Shown here: in pieces, positions 7,281-14,686 of the stretch
Position numbering within the stretch: position 1 is the first letter of the stretch
Layout: each line of letters begins with the position of its first letter
Virus record (IMG/VR): IMGVR_UViG_3300020183_004756
Location: 1 to 37,176 of that record
Reading direction: 5' to 3' (one strand)
DNA length: 37,176 nucleotides
DNA from: a virus
Notes under the pieces: generated by a model
Told to the model about the DNA's origin: nothing
Database searches by the model: none
Seen by the model: the letters and a program-made list of their open reading frames with translations, nothing else
Position numbers and translations under genes: made by a program

Positions 7281-8039
7281 ATGAAATTAAGAATAACTCA
7301 CATAAGTGATACTCATAATAAACACAAGCAATTAAATAAAAAATTGCCGGGTGGTGATTTGATTATTCACAGTGGTGATATTTCATCTATTGGTAGAAAA
7401 CATGAAGTTGAGGGGTTTATTGATTGGTTTAACAAAATAGAAGGATATGTTAATAAGGTATTTATAGCAGGAAACCACGACCTTTCATTTGATAGCGATG
7501 AATTATTTAGAGATAAATCAGTCCACTTTGATAAAAAACAATACTTTAACCCGCCGGTTAAAGGAAAACCCGGCTGGTTAAAAAATTTATTAGAAACCGG
7601 TCTTAACCCAAACGTATTTTATTTGGAAAACTCTTATGTAGAATTAGACCAAATAAAAATATGGGGTTCACCATATTCAGCAAAATTTGGTAATGGATGG
7701 GGATTCAATGTAGATAGAGGATATGATTCAACAGAATTATGGAATAAAATACCCTTTGATACCGATATTGTAATTACTCACGGCCCAATTTATGGATATT
7801 GTGATAGAACTGCAAAAACAAATGAAAACGTTGGATGTGTGGATTTATACAATAGATTAAAAGAATTGGATACACCATTACATTTTTCAGGCCACATCCA
7901 CGAAGGATATGGTTATAAACAAACAAATTGGGGTGGATACTCTTTTAATGGATGTAGTTGTAATTTAAGATATGATGTGGTAAATGACCCAATCACATTT
8001 GATTATAATTTTTCAACGAAAGAATTAAATTTCATATAA
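7281..8039 (+). CDS. Calcineurin-like metallophosphoesterase
   Basis: A 252-residue enzyme with the complete set of metallophosphoesterase motifs: DTH (residues 10-12), SGDIS (31-35), GNHD (64-67), ITHGP (165-169) and SGHIH (203-207). These hold two metal ions and hydrolyse phosphomonoesters or phosphodiesters. The specific substrate cannot be read from the sequence. Proteins of this subgroup (about 250 residues, starting ITHISDTHNKH) are annotated as phosphohydrolases acting on small molecules or nucleic acid ends. It sits between the uvsE unit and the SF2 helicase gene, which makes a link to DNA repair or end processing reasonable but unproven. No signal peptide is present, so it acts in the cytoplasm. 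Six Cys residues, several close to the C-terminus (C225, C227), show no recognised zinc pattern. Confidence 0.85.
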   Translation: MKLRITHISDTHNKHKQLNKKLPGGDLIIHSGDISSIGRKHEVEGFIDWFNKIEGYVNKVFIAGNHDLSFDSDELFRDKSVHFDKKQYFNPPVKGKPGWLKNLLETGLNPNVFYLENSYVELDQIKIWGSPYSAKFGNGWGFNVDRGYDSTELWNKIPFDTDIVITHGPIYGYCDRTAKTNENVGCVDLYNRLKELDTPLHFSGHIHEGYGYKQTNWGGYSFNGCSCNLRYDVVNDPITFDYNFSTKELNFI

Positions 8040-8065
8040 AAAATGAACAATAACAATTTATAATT

Positions 8066-9451
8066 TTGAATTTAAGGCAAAATCAAATAGAACCAGTAAC
8101 CATTGGTATAGAATTTTTTAAATTACCAAAAATGGCACCTTCGATTATCGTAGCACCTACTGCGTTCGGTAAATCAATTGTCATTGCTCATATAGCAAAA
8201 GGAATCGGAGAAAAGGTTTTAGTTCTTCAACCATCAAAAGAATTACTTGAACAAAATTATGAAAAGTTTGTATATTTTGGTGGTGAAGCCTCAATCTATT
8301 CTGCATCTATGGGCCAAAAAGAATTGGGTGATGTTACCTACGCTACAATTGGTTCAATTGTTTCTATTGGTAATAAATTTAGAGAATTGGGAATTAAAAA
8401 AGTAATAATAGATGAGTGTGATAGATATCCAAGAGATAAGAGTGGTATGTTAAGAAGATTTATAGAATCTATGAAAGCAACTCACATATTGGGATTGACT
8501 GCAACTCCATTGAAATTACAATCAAATATGGGTGAGTCTGGCCCATATTCTAAACTTGTTATGCTAACCAATCGTTCCAAGTTAGGAACTTTTTTTAAAC
8601 ACATTCTTTATGTCTCCCAAATTCAAGAAATCGTAAAGATGGGATTTTGGACTCCACTAAAATATCAATCTTATGATTTTGATACTGGAGCATTAGTTTT
8701 TAATTCATCTGGAGCTGAATATACTAATGAATCAATTGCTAAAGCATATGAGAATCAAAATATTGAAGATAAAATTGTTAAAAAAATAAGAGAAATAGAA
8801 GATAGAAAGGCAATATTAGTTGCAGTTCCAACAATTGAACAGGCAACTCGTTTGGCTGGTAGAATACCTATGGCAGCGATTGTAACGGGAGAAACTCCAA
8901 AAGGTGAAAGAGATAGAATTATAGATGAATTTCGTACTCAAAAATTAAGAGTTATTGTTCAGGTAAATGTATTGACAGTTGGTTTTGACTATCCAGAGTT
9001 AGATTGTTTAATTACTGCAAGACCAACCGCATCAATATCGTGGTGGTATCAGTTTGTTGGTAGAGGTACTCGTATCCACCAAAATAAAAAAGATTGTTTA
9101 GTAGTTGATTTCGTGGGTTCTGTTGAACGATTTGGTAAGGTTGAGGATTTATATTACAAAGAAGATGAAGATGGAACCTGGGAACTATATGGGGAAAATA
9201 AAAAGAAAATAACAGGAGTTCCTATACATGAAATTGGTTTACATTTAGAAGGTGGTATTAATCTTGCCGAAAAAAGAAATGAGGAAGGTGAAATTCAAAA
9301 AGTATATATGACTTTTGGTAAATACAAAAATAAACCTGTTGCATCCATTCCACCTTATTATCGTAAATGGTTATTGGATAATATAACTTGGAATCTGTGG
9401 AATGAAAAAATAAAAAACGAAATTATTAGATTAGATAACATAAAAAAATAA
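8066..9451 (+). CDS. SF2 DNA helicase (UvsW-like) with C-terminal ExoX-like/DUF3820 segment
   Basis: A 461-residue superfamily 2 helicase. I see Walker A APTAFGKS (30-37), DECD in place of DEAD/DEAH (116-119), motif III TATP (145-148), motif V VLTVGFD (302-308) and motif VI QFVGRGTR (329-336). This layout matches UvsW/type III restriction-like helicases that remodel branched DNA or R-loops. The last 50 residues contain FGKYKNKPVASIPPYYRKWL (417-436), typical of the small domain found at the end of ExoX-type exonucleases and DUF3820 proteins, fused here to a helicase. The start is uncertain. The frame has no ATG before 8132, so a TTG at 8066 is used because it keeps the LRQNQ motif expected just before the helicase core. 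A TAATTTTG that looks like a -7 box overlaps this TTG but lacks a matching upstream TTTG. Confidence 0.88.
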   Translation: MNLRQNQIEPVTIGIEFFKLPKMAPSIIVAPTAFGKSIVIAHIAKGIGEKVLVLQPSKELLEQNYEKFVYFGGEASIYSASMGQKELGDVTYATIGSIVSIGNKFRELGIKKVIIDECDRYPRDKSGMLRRFIESMKATHILGLTATPLKLQSNMGESGPYSKLVMLTNRSKLGTFFKHILYVSQIQEIVKMGFWTPLKYQSYDFDTGALVFNSSGAEYTNESIAKAYENQNIEDKIVKKIREIEDRKAILVAVPTIEQATRLAGRIPMAAIVTGETPKGERDRIIDEFRTQKLRVIVQVNVLTVGFDYPELDCLITARPTASISWWYQFVGRGTRIHQNKKDCLVVDFVGSVERFGKVEDLYYKEDEDGTWELYGENKKKITGVPIHEIGLHLEGGINLAEKRNEEGEIQKVYMTFGKYKNKPVASIPPYYRKWLLDNITWNLWNEKIKNEIIRLDNIKK

Positions 9452-9456
9452 CAATT

Positions 9457-9660
9457 ATGAATTTACAACAAATCGCAAAAAAACACAATGTTTCAGAAAA
9501 CTATTTAAATTCTAGAGATGATGCTTTTGATATTGCAGCAGCATCTTTAAATGATTTAGTAACTCTTATTAAAAAAGGTGATATAGAAAATGAAAAATTA
9601 ATTTACGCACTTCAAAAATTAAAAAACTTTTTAGTTGATGTAAGAAATTCTACATTTTAA
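9457..9660 (+). CDS. Small protein of unknown function (67 residues)
   Basis: Starts 5 bases after the helicase gene. The first half, MNLQQIAKKHNVSENYLNSR, has the look of a short helix-turn-helix (IAKKHNVSENYL), and the second half is an amphipathic helix (LIYALQKLKNFLVDV). Only one such motif is visible and it is too short to name a family. It could be a DNA-binding accessory of the helicase or a protein of unrelated function. Codon use and spacing match its neighbours. Confidence 0.6.
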   Translation: MNLQQIAKKHNVSENYLNSRDDAFDIAAASLNDLVTLIKKGDIENEKLIYALQKLKNFLVDVRNSTF

Positions 9661-9669
9661 ATATTAGTA

Positions 9670-10236
9670 GTGAAAATATTAATTTTATCTGCACCAAGAG
9701 TTGGTGCAAGAAATTTAGGAATTTGGTTAAGTAAAGAATTAAATTATACTTTAATTCATGAACCATTTTATTTTCATTTACAAAGTTCAATAAAAAATAA
9801 TAATCAATTATATGATGCATTAATGCAAAATAATATAATTGTAAAAGTAAATTATGGGGATTGGAATCAAATGTTTACTACAAATGAGTTTTTTTCTTTT
9901 TTTGATAAAAAAATTTCTATTACTAGAAAAGATGTATTTGATTCTGCTATAAGTTTTACAAAAGCACAACAAACTAATAATTTTACAAATTCTTACAATA
10001 TTGATGAGGGATGGGTTCAAAAAAATTTTGTAGATATTTTTTTAAATAAAAATTTTTTGAGTGATATTTCTGATAAAATAAAAAAAATTAAAAATTTTCT
10101 ACAAATAACATATGAGGGAATTTATTTTGAAAGTAATGATGTAAATAAAATACAAACTTATTTAGAACTAAATCAATTTAATCATCTTTATTATTTAAAA
10201 AATGATTTTAAATACAGGAACAATAAAGTATTATGA
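9670..10236 (+). CDS. Sulfotransferase-like P-loop protein
   Basis: A 188-residue protein beginning MKILILSAPRVGARNLGIWL. The loop SAPRVGARNLG (7-17) sits just after the first strand, as does the PAPS-binding loop of sulfotransferases. ISITRKDVFDSAISF (82-96, Arg86) resembles the second PAPS contact region with its R-x-(P/D)-x-x-x-(S/A) form. A sulfate transfer to a sugar or small molecule would be the expected chemistry. The match is by pattern only and the protein is shorter than classic sulfotransferases (about 250-300 residues), so it may be reduced. The start is a GTG at 9670; no ATG gives a full first strand. The stop overlaps the thymidylate synthase start in an ATGA, so the two are translationally coupled. 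Composition is even more AT-rich than that of thyA, which hints at separate origins. Confidence 0.5.
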   Translation: MKILILSAPRVGARNLGIWLSKELNYTLIHEPFYFHLQSSIKNNNQLYDALMQNNIIVKVNYGDWNQMFTTNEFFSFFDKKISITRKDVFDSAISFTKAQQTNNFTNSYNIDEGWVQKNFVDIFLNKNFLSDISDKIKKIKNFLQITYEGIYFESNDVNKIQTYLELNQFNHLYYLKNDFKYRNNKVL

Positions 10237-11255
10237 ATACAATAGACGGAAAATATCAATCATTATTACAAGACATTTTGGATAATGGTGTAGAGAAAAA
10301 AGATAGAACCGGAACTGGTACTATATCGGTATTTGGTCGTCAAATCCGTCATAAAATGAGTGAAGGATTTCCATTACTAACCACAAAGAAAATGGCATGG
10401 AAAACTATGGTGACAGAACTCTTATGGTTTTTAAGAGGTGATACCAATATCAAATTCTTATTAGATTATGATTGTCATATTTGGGATGGTGATGCCTATA
10501 AGAACTATTTTAATAAAAATAAAGCCGATATATTTCATCCGATATTACCACAAGATGCCTTTATCAGGACAATCAAAACCATTCCAGAATTTGCAAAAGA
10601 ATGGGGTGAATTAGGACCAATATACGGTGCGCAATGGAGAAGTTGGAAAGTTGGAAAGGGAATTGAAACTACATTAAAAACTGAAGAAGGAGAAACTATA
10701 TATGAATCTGCGTATATGTATATCGATCAAATCCAAAATCTAATCAATGAACTTAAAACAAATCCAGATAGTAGAAGATTGATGGTTAGTGCATGGAATG
10801 TCGGCTACTTAAACGAAATGGTTTTACCACCTTGCCACTATGGATTTCAATGTTATACAAGAGAGCAAGATGGAAAAAGATATCTTTCTTTAATGTGGAA
10901 TCAGCGTTCAGTAGATACATTTTTAGGATTACCATTTAACATTGCATCTTATGCATTACTATTGGAGATTATTGCAAAGGAAGTAAATATGGTTCCTGAT
11001 GAATTGATTGGTAATTTGGGGGATATTCATTTATACTCTAACCACATTGAACAGGCGAAAGAACAAATCCGTAGAACTCCATTTGATTTACCATCGGTAA
11101 CGATAACTGAAAGAAATTGGTATCTACATGCTGCAGTCAAAAATTATTTGGGTGAAAAAACTTTTAATGAAAAGATTTTGAGTTATAGACCTGATTGTTT
11201 TGAGTTGGTAGGTTATCAATCACATCCTAAAATCAAAGCACCTCTTTCAAACTAA
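10233..11255 (+). CDS. thyA: Thymidylate synthase ThyA
   Basis: Converts dUMP to dTMP using methylenetetrahydrofolate, supplying thymidine for an AT-rich genome. The 340-residue sequence holds all key parts: the phosphate-binding DRTGTGT (24-30), the W-D-G folate region (HIWDGDAY, 82-89), GPIYGAQWRSW (128-138), and the active site LPPCHYGFQCY with nucleophile Cys201 (198-208). NQRSVDTFLGLPFNIASYALL (223-243) and GDIHLYSNHIEQ (263-274) complete the substrate site. It is longer than the common 264-residue bacterial form because of insertions at about 92-115 and 140-160, a pattern also seen in longer ThyA proteins. It overlaps the sulfotransferase-like gene by 4 bases and is followed 22 bases later by metK. 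Deoxyribonucleotidase and ThyA in one phage point to strong control of the dTMP pool. Confidence 0.95.
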   Translation: MNTIDGKYQSLLQDILDNGVEKKDRTGTGTISVFGRQIRHKMSEGFPLLTTKKMAWKTMVTELLWFLRGDTNIKFLLDYDCHIWDGDAYKNYFNKNKADIFHPILPQDAFIRTIKTIPEFAKEWGELGPIYGAQWRSWKVGKGIETTLKTEEGETIYESAYMYIDQIQNLINELKTNPDSRRLMVSAWNVGYLNEMVLPPCHYGFQCYTREQDGKRYLSLMWNQRSVDTFLGLPFNIASYALLLEIIAKEVNMVPDELIGNLGDIHLYSNHIEQAKEQIRRTPFDLPSVTITERNWYLHAAVKNYLGEKTFNEKILSYRPDCFELVGYQSHPKIKAPLSN

Positions 11256-11277
11256 AAGGTATAAATAATTAAACAAA

Positions 11278-12270
11278 ATGAGAACTGCTGAATTTTTTTC
11301 ACCCAAACATCCCGATAAAATATGTGATATTATATCAGATACTATTTTGGATAATTTTTTAGAAAATAATATTGAATCTGACTGTTTAATTAATACAATG
11401 ATGTGTGGTAATAAAATTTGGATATCTGGAGAAGTTAATTCACATATTATATTAGAAAAAATGAAAATAAAACATATAGTTTATAATATTTGTAAAATAA
11501 CTGATGTATCCATTGATTTAAAATATTCAGAGAATTTACCAAAAACAAATTTTACAGAATTTCCAAATTTAAATGGAATCGCATTAGGGTTTGCTGTAGA
11601 TGATAATTCTTCTTATTTACCATTTGAATTTTTATTTGCAAGAGAATTAAATAGATTTATTTACAATTATTATCCTAATAATGGAATAACACAAGTTACC
11701 ATAAATGGTAATTCTGCTATAGTTTATGCTTCATTTGAAAATTCAAATACCGCTCATTTATCAGAATTAATTGATAAGTTTTTTAAAGAATATGCCTATT
11801 CAATTGCACCCAAAAGTCTATTAAATGTATCTGAAAAAATATTGAATCCAATTATTAATAATTATTGTATTTCTGGAGCAAATGGAAAAAAAAATGTAAT
11901 GGATAATTATGGTCCAAGAGTTCCAATAAGTGGAAATTCATATAGTGGTAAAGATTTTAAAAAAGTTGACAGATTTGCCTCGTATATGGCAAGAAAGATT
12001 GCGATTGATTATCTTAATAAACATAGGTTAAAGTATTGTATGGTTGAATTAAGTTATGTACCGAATTCAAAAGAACCTGTAATCAAAAGAGTAAAGGGAA
12101 ATGATCAGGGAATTCAATATGAAACTGGTATAAAATTGTATGAGGTAGATGGGTATAATTTAACACCAGATGGTATTATTGATTTTTTAGATTTAAAAAA
12201 TATTAAATTTGCTCAAACCTCCGAATGGGGACATTTTGGAAATAATTTCAAATGGGATTTGGAAAACTGA
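11278..12270 (+). CDS. metK: Divergent, shortened S-adenosylmethionine synthetase (MetK)
   Basis: Expected to make S-adenosylmethionine from ATP and methionine. The 330-residue protein follows the MetK plan from end to end. HPDKICDIISD (11-21) is the N-terminal signature, LGFAVDDNSSYLP (103-115) matches the GYA-DET-MP region, and SGNSYSGKDFKKVDR (218-232) matches the GGGAFSGKDPTKVDR loop. LTPDGIIDFLDL (295-306) and TSEWGHFG (314-321) match the C-terminal domain. It is about 50 residues shorter than the usual 380-400. The GAGDQG signature before the DET region is replaced by FPNLNG, and the GDAGLTGRK loop is reduced to SGANGKKN. Activity may therefore be altered, or the protein may work as a partner or paralogue of the host enzyme. 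A TATAAATA occurs at 11260-11267 before the start, possibly by chance. The 3' end overlaps the next promoter. Confidence 0.82.
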   Translation: MRTAEFFSPKHPDKICDIISDTILDNFLENNIESDCLINTMMCGNKIWISGEVNSHIILEKMKIKHIVYNICKITDVSIDLKYSENLPKTNFTEFPNLNGIALGFAVDDNSSYLPFEFLFARELNRFIYNYYPNNGITQVTINGNSAIVYASFENSNTAHLSELIDKFFKEYAYSIAPKSLLNVSEKILNPIINNYCISGANGKKNVMDNYGPRVPISGNSYSGKDFKKVDRFASYMARKIAIDYLNKHRLKYCMVELSYVPNSKEPVIKRVKGNDQGIQYETGIKLYEVDGYNLTPDGIIDFLDLKNIKFAQTSEWGHFGNNFKWDLEN

Positions 12271-12289
12271 AAAAAAAATCGTATCTTTA
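12258..12289 (+). promoter_or_regulatory. Host-type promoter: TTTG-N20-TATCTTTA
   Basis: TTTG (12258-12261, inside the last codons of metK) and TATCTTTA (12282-12289) with a 20-nt spacer. The -7 box ends 4 nt before the ATG at 12294, the same geometry as at 2561-2573, which implies a leaderless transcript. It also rules out the earlier in-frame ATG at 12252 as the start. Confidence 0.72.
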
Positions 12290-12293
12290 CATT

Positions 12294-12863
12294 ATGAAAA
12301 CAAAAAAATATAAAGTTATTTTAATTAGTGGAGGATTTGATCCCATACACATAGGCCACATTGAATGTATTCAACGAGCAAAAAAATTAGCTGATAAGGT
12401 TTGGATAGGTCTAAACAATGATGAATGGTTAAAAAGAAAAAAAGGAAAATCTTTTATGAATGAAAATGAAAGAAAGATTATAATGGAAAATCTTAAAGAT
12501 GTAGATTATGTTTACATTATGAGACCATTAATTCATAATGATGATACTGCTATTGATTTTATCGACCATTCAAGAATTAAATACATAAAAGAAAATAACA
12601 TTTTACCAAAGGGTGTTATGGCGTTTGGAAATGGTGGAGATAGAACCGAAACAACCACACCAGAGAATAATGTTTGTGATTCTTATGGGATAGATTCGGT
12701 TTGGGGATTGGGTGATAAAATACAATCATCATCTTGGTTATTAGAAAAATACCTAAATGTTGATTTTTCAAAAAAATCTATTTTTCCAGAAAATTATGAA
12801 TATACTGATGAATATCATAAAAAAAAATTTATAAATCCTTATCATCCAAATAAAACAAAATAA
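12294..12863 (+). CDS. Cytidylyltransferase-like nucleotidyltransferase (HIGH motif)
   Basis: A 189-residue nucleotidyltransferase of the HxGH superfamily, which joins a nucleoside monophosphate to a phosphorylated substrate with release of pyrophosphate. The nucleotide site GGFDPIHIGHIE (13-24) is complete. The second signature near the C-terminus, KIQSSSWLL (142-150), corresponds to the IS-S/T-S/T motif. A segment FGNGGDR (111-117) stands where family members have the (N/G)-GGD(R/K) acceptor region. Close relatives include glycerol-3-phosphate cytidylyltransferase and the adenylyltransferase part of the heptose pathway enzyme; the substrate cannot be decided here. The start is 12294, because the in-frame ATG at 12252 precedes the promoter's -7 box and the catalytic fold begins right after residue 6. 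A role in making a sugar nucleotide, for surface glycans or DNA modification, is inference. Confidence 0.82.
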   Translation: MKTKKYKVILISGGFDPIHIGHIECIQRAKKLADKVWIGLNNDEWLKRKKGKSFMNENERKIIMENLKDVDYVYIMRPLIHNDDTAIDFIDHSRIKYIKENNILPKGVMAFGNGGDRTETTTPENNVCDSYGIDSVWGLGDKIQSSSWLLEKYLNVDFSKKSIFPENYEYTDEYHKKKFINPYHPNKTK

Positions 12864-12864
12864 T

Positions 12865-13476
12865 ATGACACTTATTACAAATCCATTAAAAATACAAAAG
12901 AAAATTGAACCAAAACAAATGACTCAGGAAAATATAGATCAAATATCTATTATACTTCTTAATGCTTTAAAAAAATATGGAGGAATTGGCTTATCTGCAA
13001 ACCAATTGGGGTTAGATGTTCGTGCATGTGTTATTAATGTAAAAGAACCATTAGTCCTTATAAACCCCAAAATAGTAGAAACTTCTACTGATACCCTCGC
13101 GTATGTCGAACAGTGTTTATCCATTCCTAAATCAATGAGAAAACCAGTAAAAACCGTAAGATATAAAAATATTAAAGTAGAGTGTGATAATTTAGGTACT
13201 GTTGTTTTTACACCAGATAATGAATTGAGTAATTGGAAAGATTCTAATGAATTTTTTAATGATACGGGTTTATTAGAATGTGTATGTGCTCAGCATGAAA
13301 TTGATCATTTAGATGGTAAACTCATTACTGATTCTACTAGAAGATATAATCCAACTTATTTTAAATCCAAAACGTATGGTAGAAATGAAATGGTTATGGT
13401 AAAACTACCAAATGGTGGAAGTGAATTTATGAAATATAAAAAAGCTCAACTTATTGTTGGGGCTGAAATTCTTTAA
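12865..13476 (+). CDS. def: Peptide deformylase
   Basis: Removes the formyl group from the N-terminal methionine of new proteins. All three metal-binding motifs are present in a 203-residue chain: GIGLSANQLG (40-49), EQCLSIP with metal ligand Cys84 (82-88), and QHEIDHLDG with His144, Glu145 and His148 (143-151). Motif 2 has Gln where the family norm is Gly (EGCLS). There is a roughly 20-residue insertion before motif 3 (112-132) and a C-terminal extension of about 45 residues ending in VGAEIL. Phage deformylases are known from T4-like marine phages, where they are thought to keep pace with heavy late translation. It begins 1 base after the nucleotidyltransferase stop, so it shares the promoter at 12258. 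Confidence 0.93.
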   Translation: MTLITNPLKIQKKIEPKQMTQENIDQISIILLNALKKYGGIGLSANQLGLDVRACVINVKEPLVLINPKIVETSTDTLAYVEQCLSIPKSMRKPVKTVRYKNIKVECDNLGTVVFTPDNELSNWKDSNEFFNDTGLLECVCAQHEIDHLDGKLITDSTRRYNPTYFKSKTYGRNEMVMVKLPNGGSEFMKYKKAQLIVGAEIL

Positions 13477-13486
13477 AAATTATTTT

Positions 13487-13744
13487 ATGGCAAAATTAAT
13501 ATTTAAATATACAGATGAATTATTAGAAAATTTAAAGGAAGCATCTGAAATAGAGTTTACAATTAAAGATGAATTAAATATACATCAGTTTAAAATCTTA
13601 TGTGTGAGAATGGCATCAGCTTTAGGGTTTCATCAAAATAGTATCCAAAAATCTTTTGGAGAATTGGTTTACGGAGATGAAGAAATGGATAACGAATTTA
13701 AAAAAATTTTAGATGAAATCTATACAAGAACAAATAATTGCTAA
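13487..13744 (+). CDS. Small protein of unknown function (85 residues)
   Basis: Reads MAKLIFKYTDELLENLKEAS and ends in a Cys. I start it at 13487, after the deformylase stop at 13476. An in-frame ATG at 13454 would overlap the deformylase gene by 23 bases and add 11 residues of poor quality. The protein is helical and acidic with no recognised motif. The pattern MASALGFHQNSIQKSFGE is reminiscent of small phage proteins with a helical hairpin, but I cannot name a family. It overlaps the following small gene by 32 bases and probably travels with def in one transcript. Confidence 0.65.
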   Translation: MAKLIFKYTDELLENLKEASEIEFTIKDELNIHQFKILCVRMASALGFHQNSIQKSFGELVYGDEEMDNEFKKILDEIYTRTNNC

Positions 13745-13964
13745 TTTACAAAAAGATTTAATACAACAAACAATAATCATAAATACACTATGTGATATTT
13801 TGGTTAACTCTGATTTAATAACAAAAGAAGAATTGGTAGAAAAAATAAATTCTAATATTAATAGAGTTGAAAACCAATTTTCAGAAAAAATTAAATCTGA
13901 AAAAGAAAACAAATTTTTTCATGAAATTCTTTTAAATTATAAAGGAACAATAGGAGAAGCTTAA
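13713..13964 (+). CDS. Small coiled-coil protein of unknown function (83 residues)
   Basis: Starts inside the end of the previous gene (32-base overlap, +1 frame). The product is predicted to be one long helix with heptad-like Leu/Ile spacing over about residues 5-65 (IANLQKDLIQQTIIINTLCDIL), with a polar tail. Coiled-coil content suggests a small structural or assembly helper, or an oligomeric regulator. The family is not recognised. A host-type promoter starts 15 bases after its stop, so this gene is the last of its unit, although no hairpin terminator is visible. Confidence 0.6.
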   Translation: MKSIQEQIIANLQKDLIQQTIIINTLCDILVNSDLITKEELVEKINSNINRVENQFSEKIKSEKENKFFHEILLNYKGTIGEA

Positions 13965-13979
13965 AAAAATACAAAATTA

Positions 13980-14011
13980 TTTGGTTTATTCAATTTTTTT
14001 TCGTATTTTTA
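13980..14011 (+). promoter_or_regulatory. Host-type promoter: TTTG-N20-TATTTTTA
   Basis: TTTG (13980-13983) and TATTTTTA (14004-14011), spacer 20 nt. The -7 box ends 25 nt before the ATG at 14037. This promoter would serve the unit that contains the late sigma factor gene, so late sigma would itself be made from a host-read promoter. Confidence 0.68.
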
Positions 14012-14036
14012 TATTTTATATAATCCATTAGTTACT

Positions 14037-14417
14037 ATGAATGTTTTTACAAAAATTTCCGATTTATTTTTTAATAAATTTAAACCAAACGAACAAGAAC
14101 AATTATTTGTAGATGTATTAAAAGAAATATTTGAGCAGGAAGATACTGAATTTATCACTGCTCCAATAAGTGGAAAGTATTATGCATCTAATAATAGACT
14201 TGGATTTTATGTAAAAATTGTAGATACTGCAGTTACTATTACAAATCACAAATTTACTTATGTTCAACAATCTTCTTTAGCATTTAATGAATTTGTTATT
14301 GCAGTTGTCAGAGAATATATGGAACGAGATAGAGAAGAATTTGAGAAAAAAGTTTTTCAAAATGAAATGAATCTTTTGAAAAAAATAAAAGAATCAATCA
14401 AAAAAAATAATTTATGA
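14037..14417 (+). CDS. Phage protein of unknown function (126 residues)
   Basis: First gene of the unit leading to the late sigma factor. The 126-residue chain appears to have a mixed alpha/beta core in the middle (ITAPISGKYYASNNRLGFYV) and a long, strongly charged C-terminal helix with Lys and Glu (about 90-124). There is no signal, membrane segment or Cys cluster. I do not recognise a family. It overlaps the next start by 4 bases (ATGA at 14414-14417). Being co-transcribed with the sigma factor, it could be a transcription co-factor (T4 uses gp33 and gp45 with gp55), but it does not visibly resemble those proteins. Confidence 0.65.
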   Translation: MNVFTKISDLFFNKFKPNEQEQLFVDVLKEIFEQEDTEFITAPISGKYYASNNRLGFYVKIVDTAVTITNHKFTYVQQSSLAFNEFVIAVVREYMERDREEFEKKVFQNEMNLLKKIKESIKKNNL

Positions 14418-14677
14418 CAAGTTTTTTTATAATATGCGGTATATCTATCATATTAAATGTAATTTTTGTTATTGGTATTATTAACCTAATAAGACAAAAT
14501 GAAGAATATGAAGACATGATTGTAAATACCAGATTAGAAATTATGTATAAAGTAGAGAATGCTTTACAACAAATGAGAGATATTGATACCAGAGAAGTAT
14601 TTGAAAAAGATGATGAAGTTGGTTCAACTTTTCAACAATTAAAAAATATAATTGAAGATTTAAATAACGAAATATAG
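14414..14677 (+). CDS. Small single-pass membrane protein conserved in T4-like marine phages
   Basis: An 87-residue protein with one membrane helix at residues 4-26 (FFIICGISIILNVIFVIGII) and a charged helical tail. The tail contains MRDIDTREVFEKDDEVGSTF (about 55-74). From memory, the pattern (D/E)R-x-(V/M)FEKDDEVG followed by FQQL is shared by small hypothetical proteins of cyanophages and pelagiphages, usually close to the late sigma factor or loader genes. I know of no assigned role. It follows the previous gene with an ATGA overlap and precedes the sigma factor gene by 9 bases, so it is made early with them. The membrane anchor facing a charged tail could place a phage complex at the membrane, but this is a guess. 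Confidence 0.72.
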   Translation: MTSFFIICGISIILNVIFVIGIINLIRQNEEYEDMIVNTRLEIMYKVENALQQMRDIDTREVFEKDDEVGSTFQQLKNIIEDLNNEI

Positions 14678-14686
14678 ATACCAATA

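Noticed and set aside
8061-8068. TAATTTTG as a host-type promoter before the helicase gene
   Set aside because: The base positions 20 nt upstream read TAAA and not TTTG, and the box overlaps the likely start codon.
11260-11267. T4-like late box TATAAATA before metK
   Set aside because: It is a single copy 10 bases before the ATG with no terminator before it; such a string is expected by chance in this AT-rich DNA.
12252-12293. Earlier in-frame ATG at 12252 as the nucleotidyltransferase start
   Set aside because: It lies before the -7 box and within the metK 3' end; the family fold starts just after 12294.
13454-13486. Earlier in-frame ATG at 13454 for the small gene after def
   Set aside because: It would overlap def by 23 bases and add a poor N-terminus; 13487 is a cleaner start.
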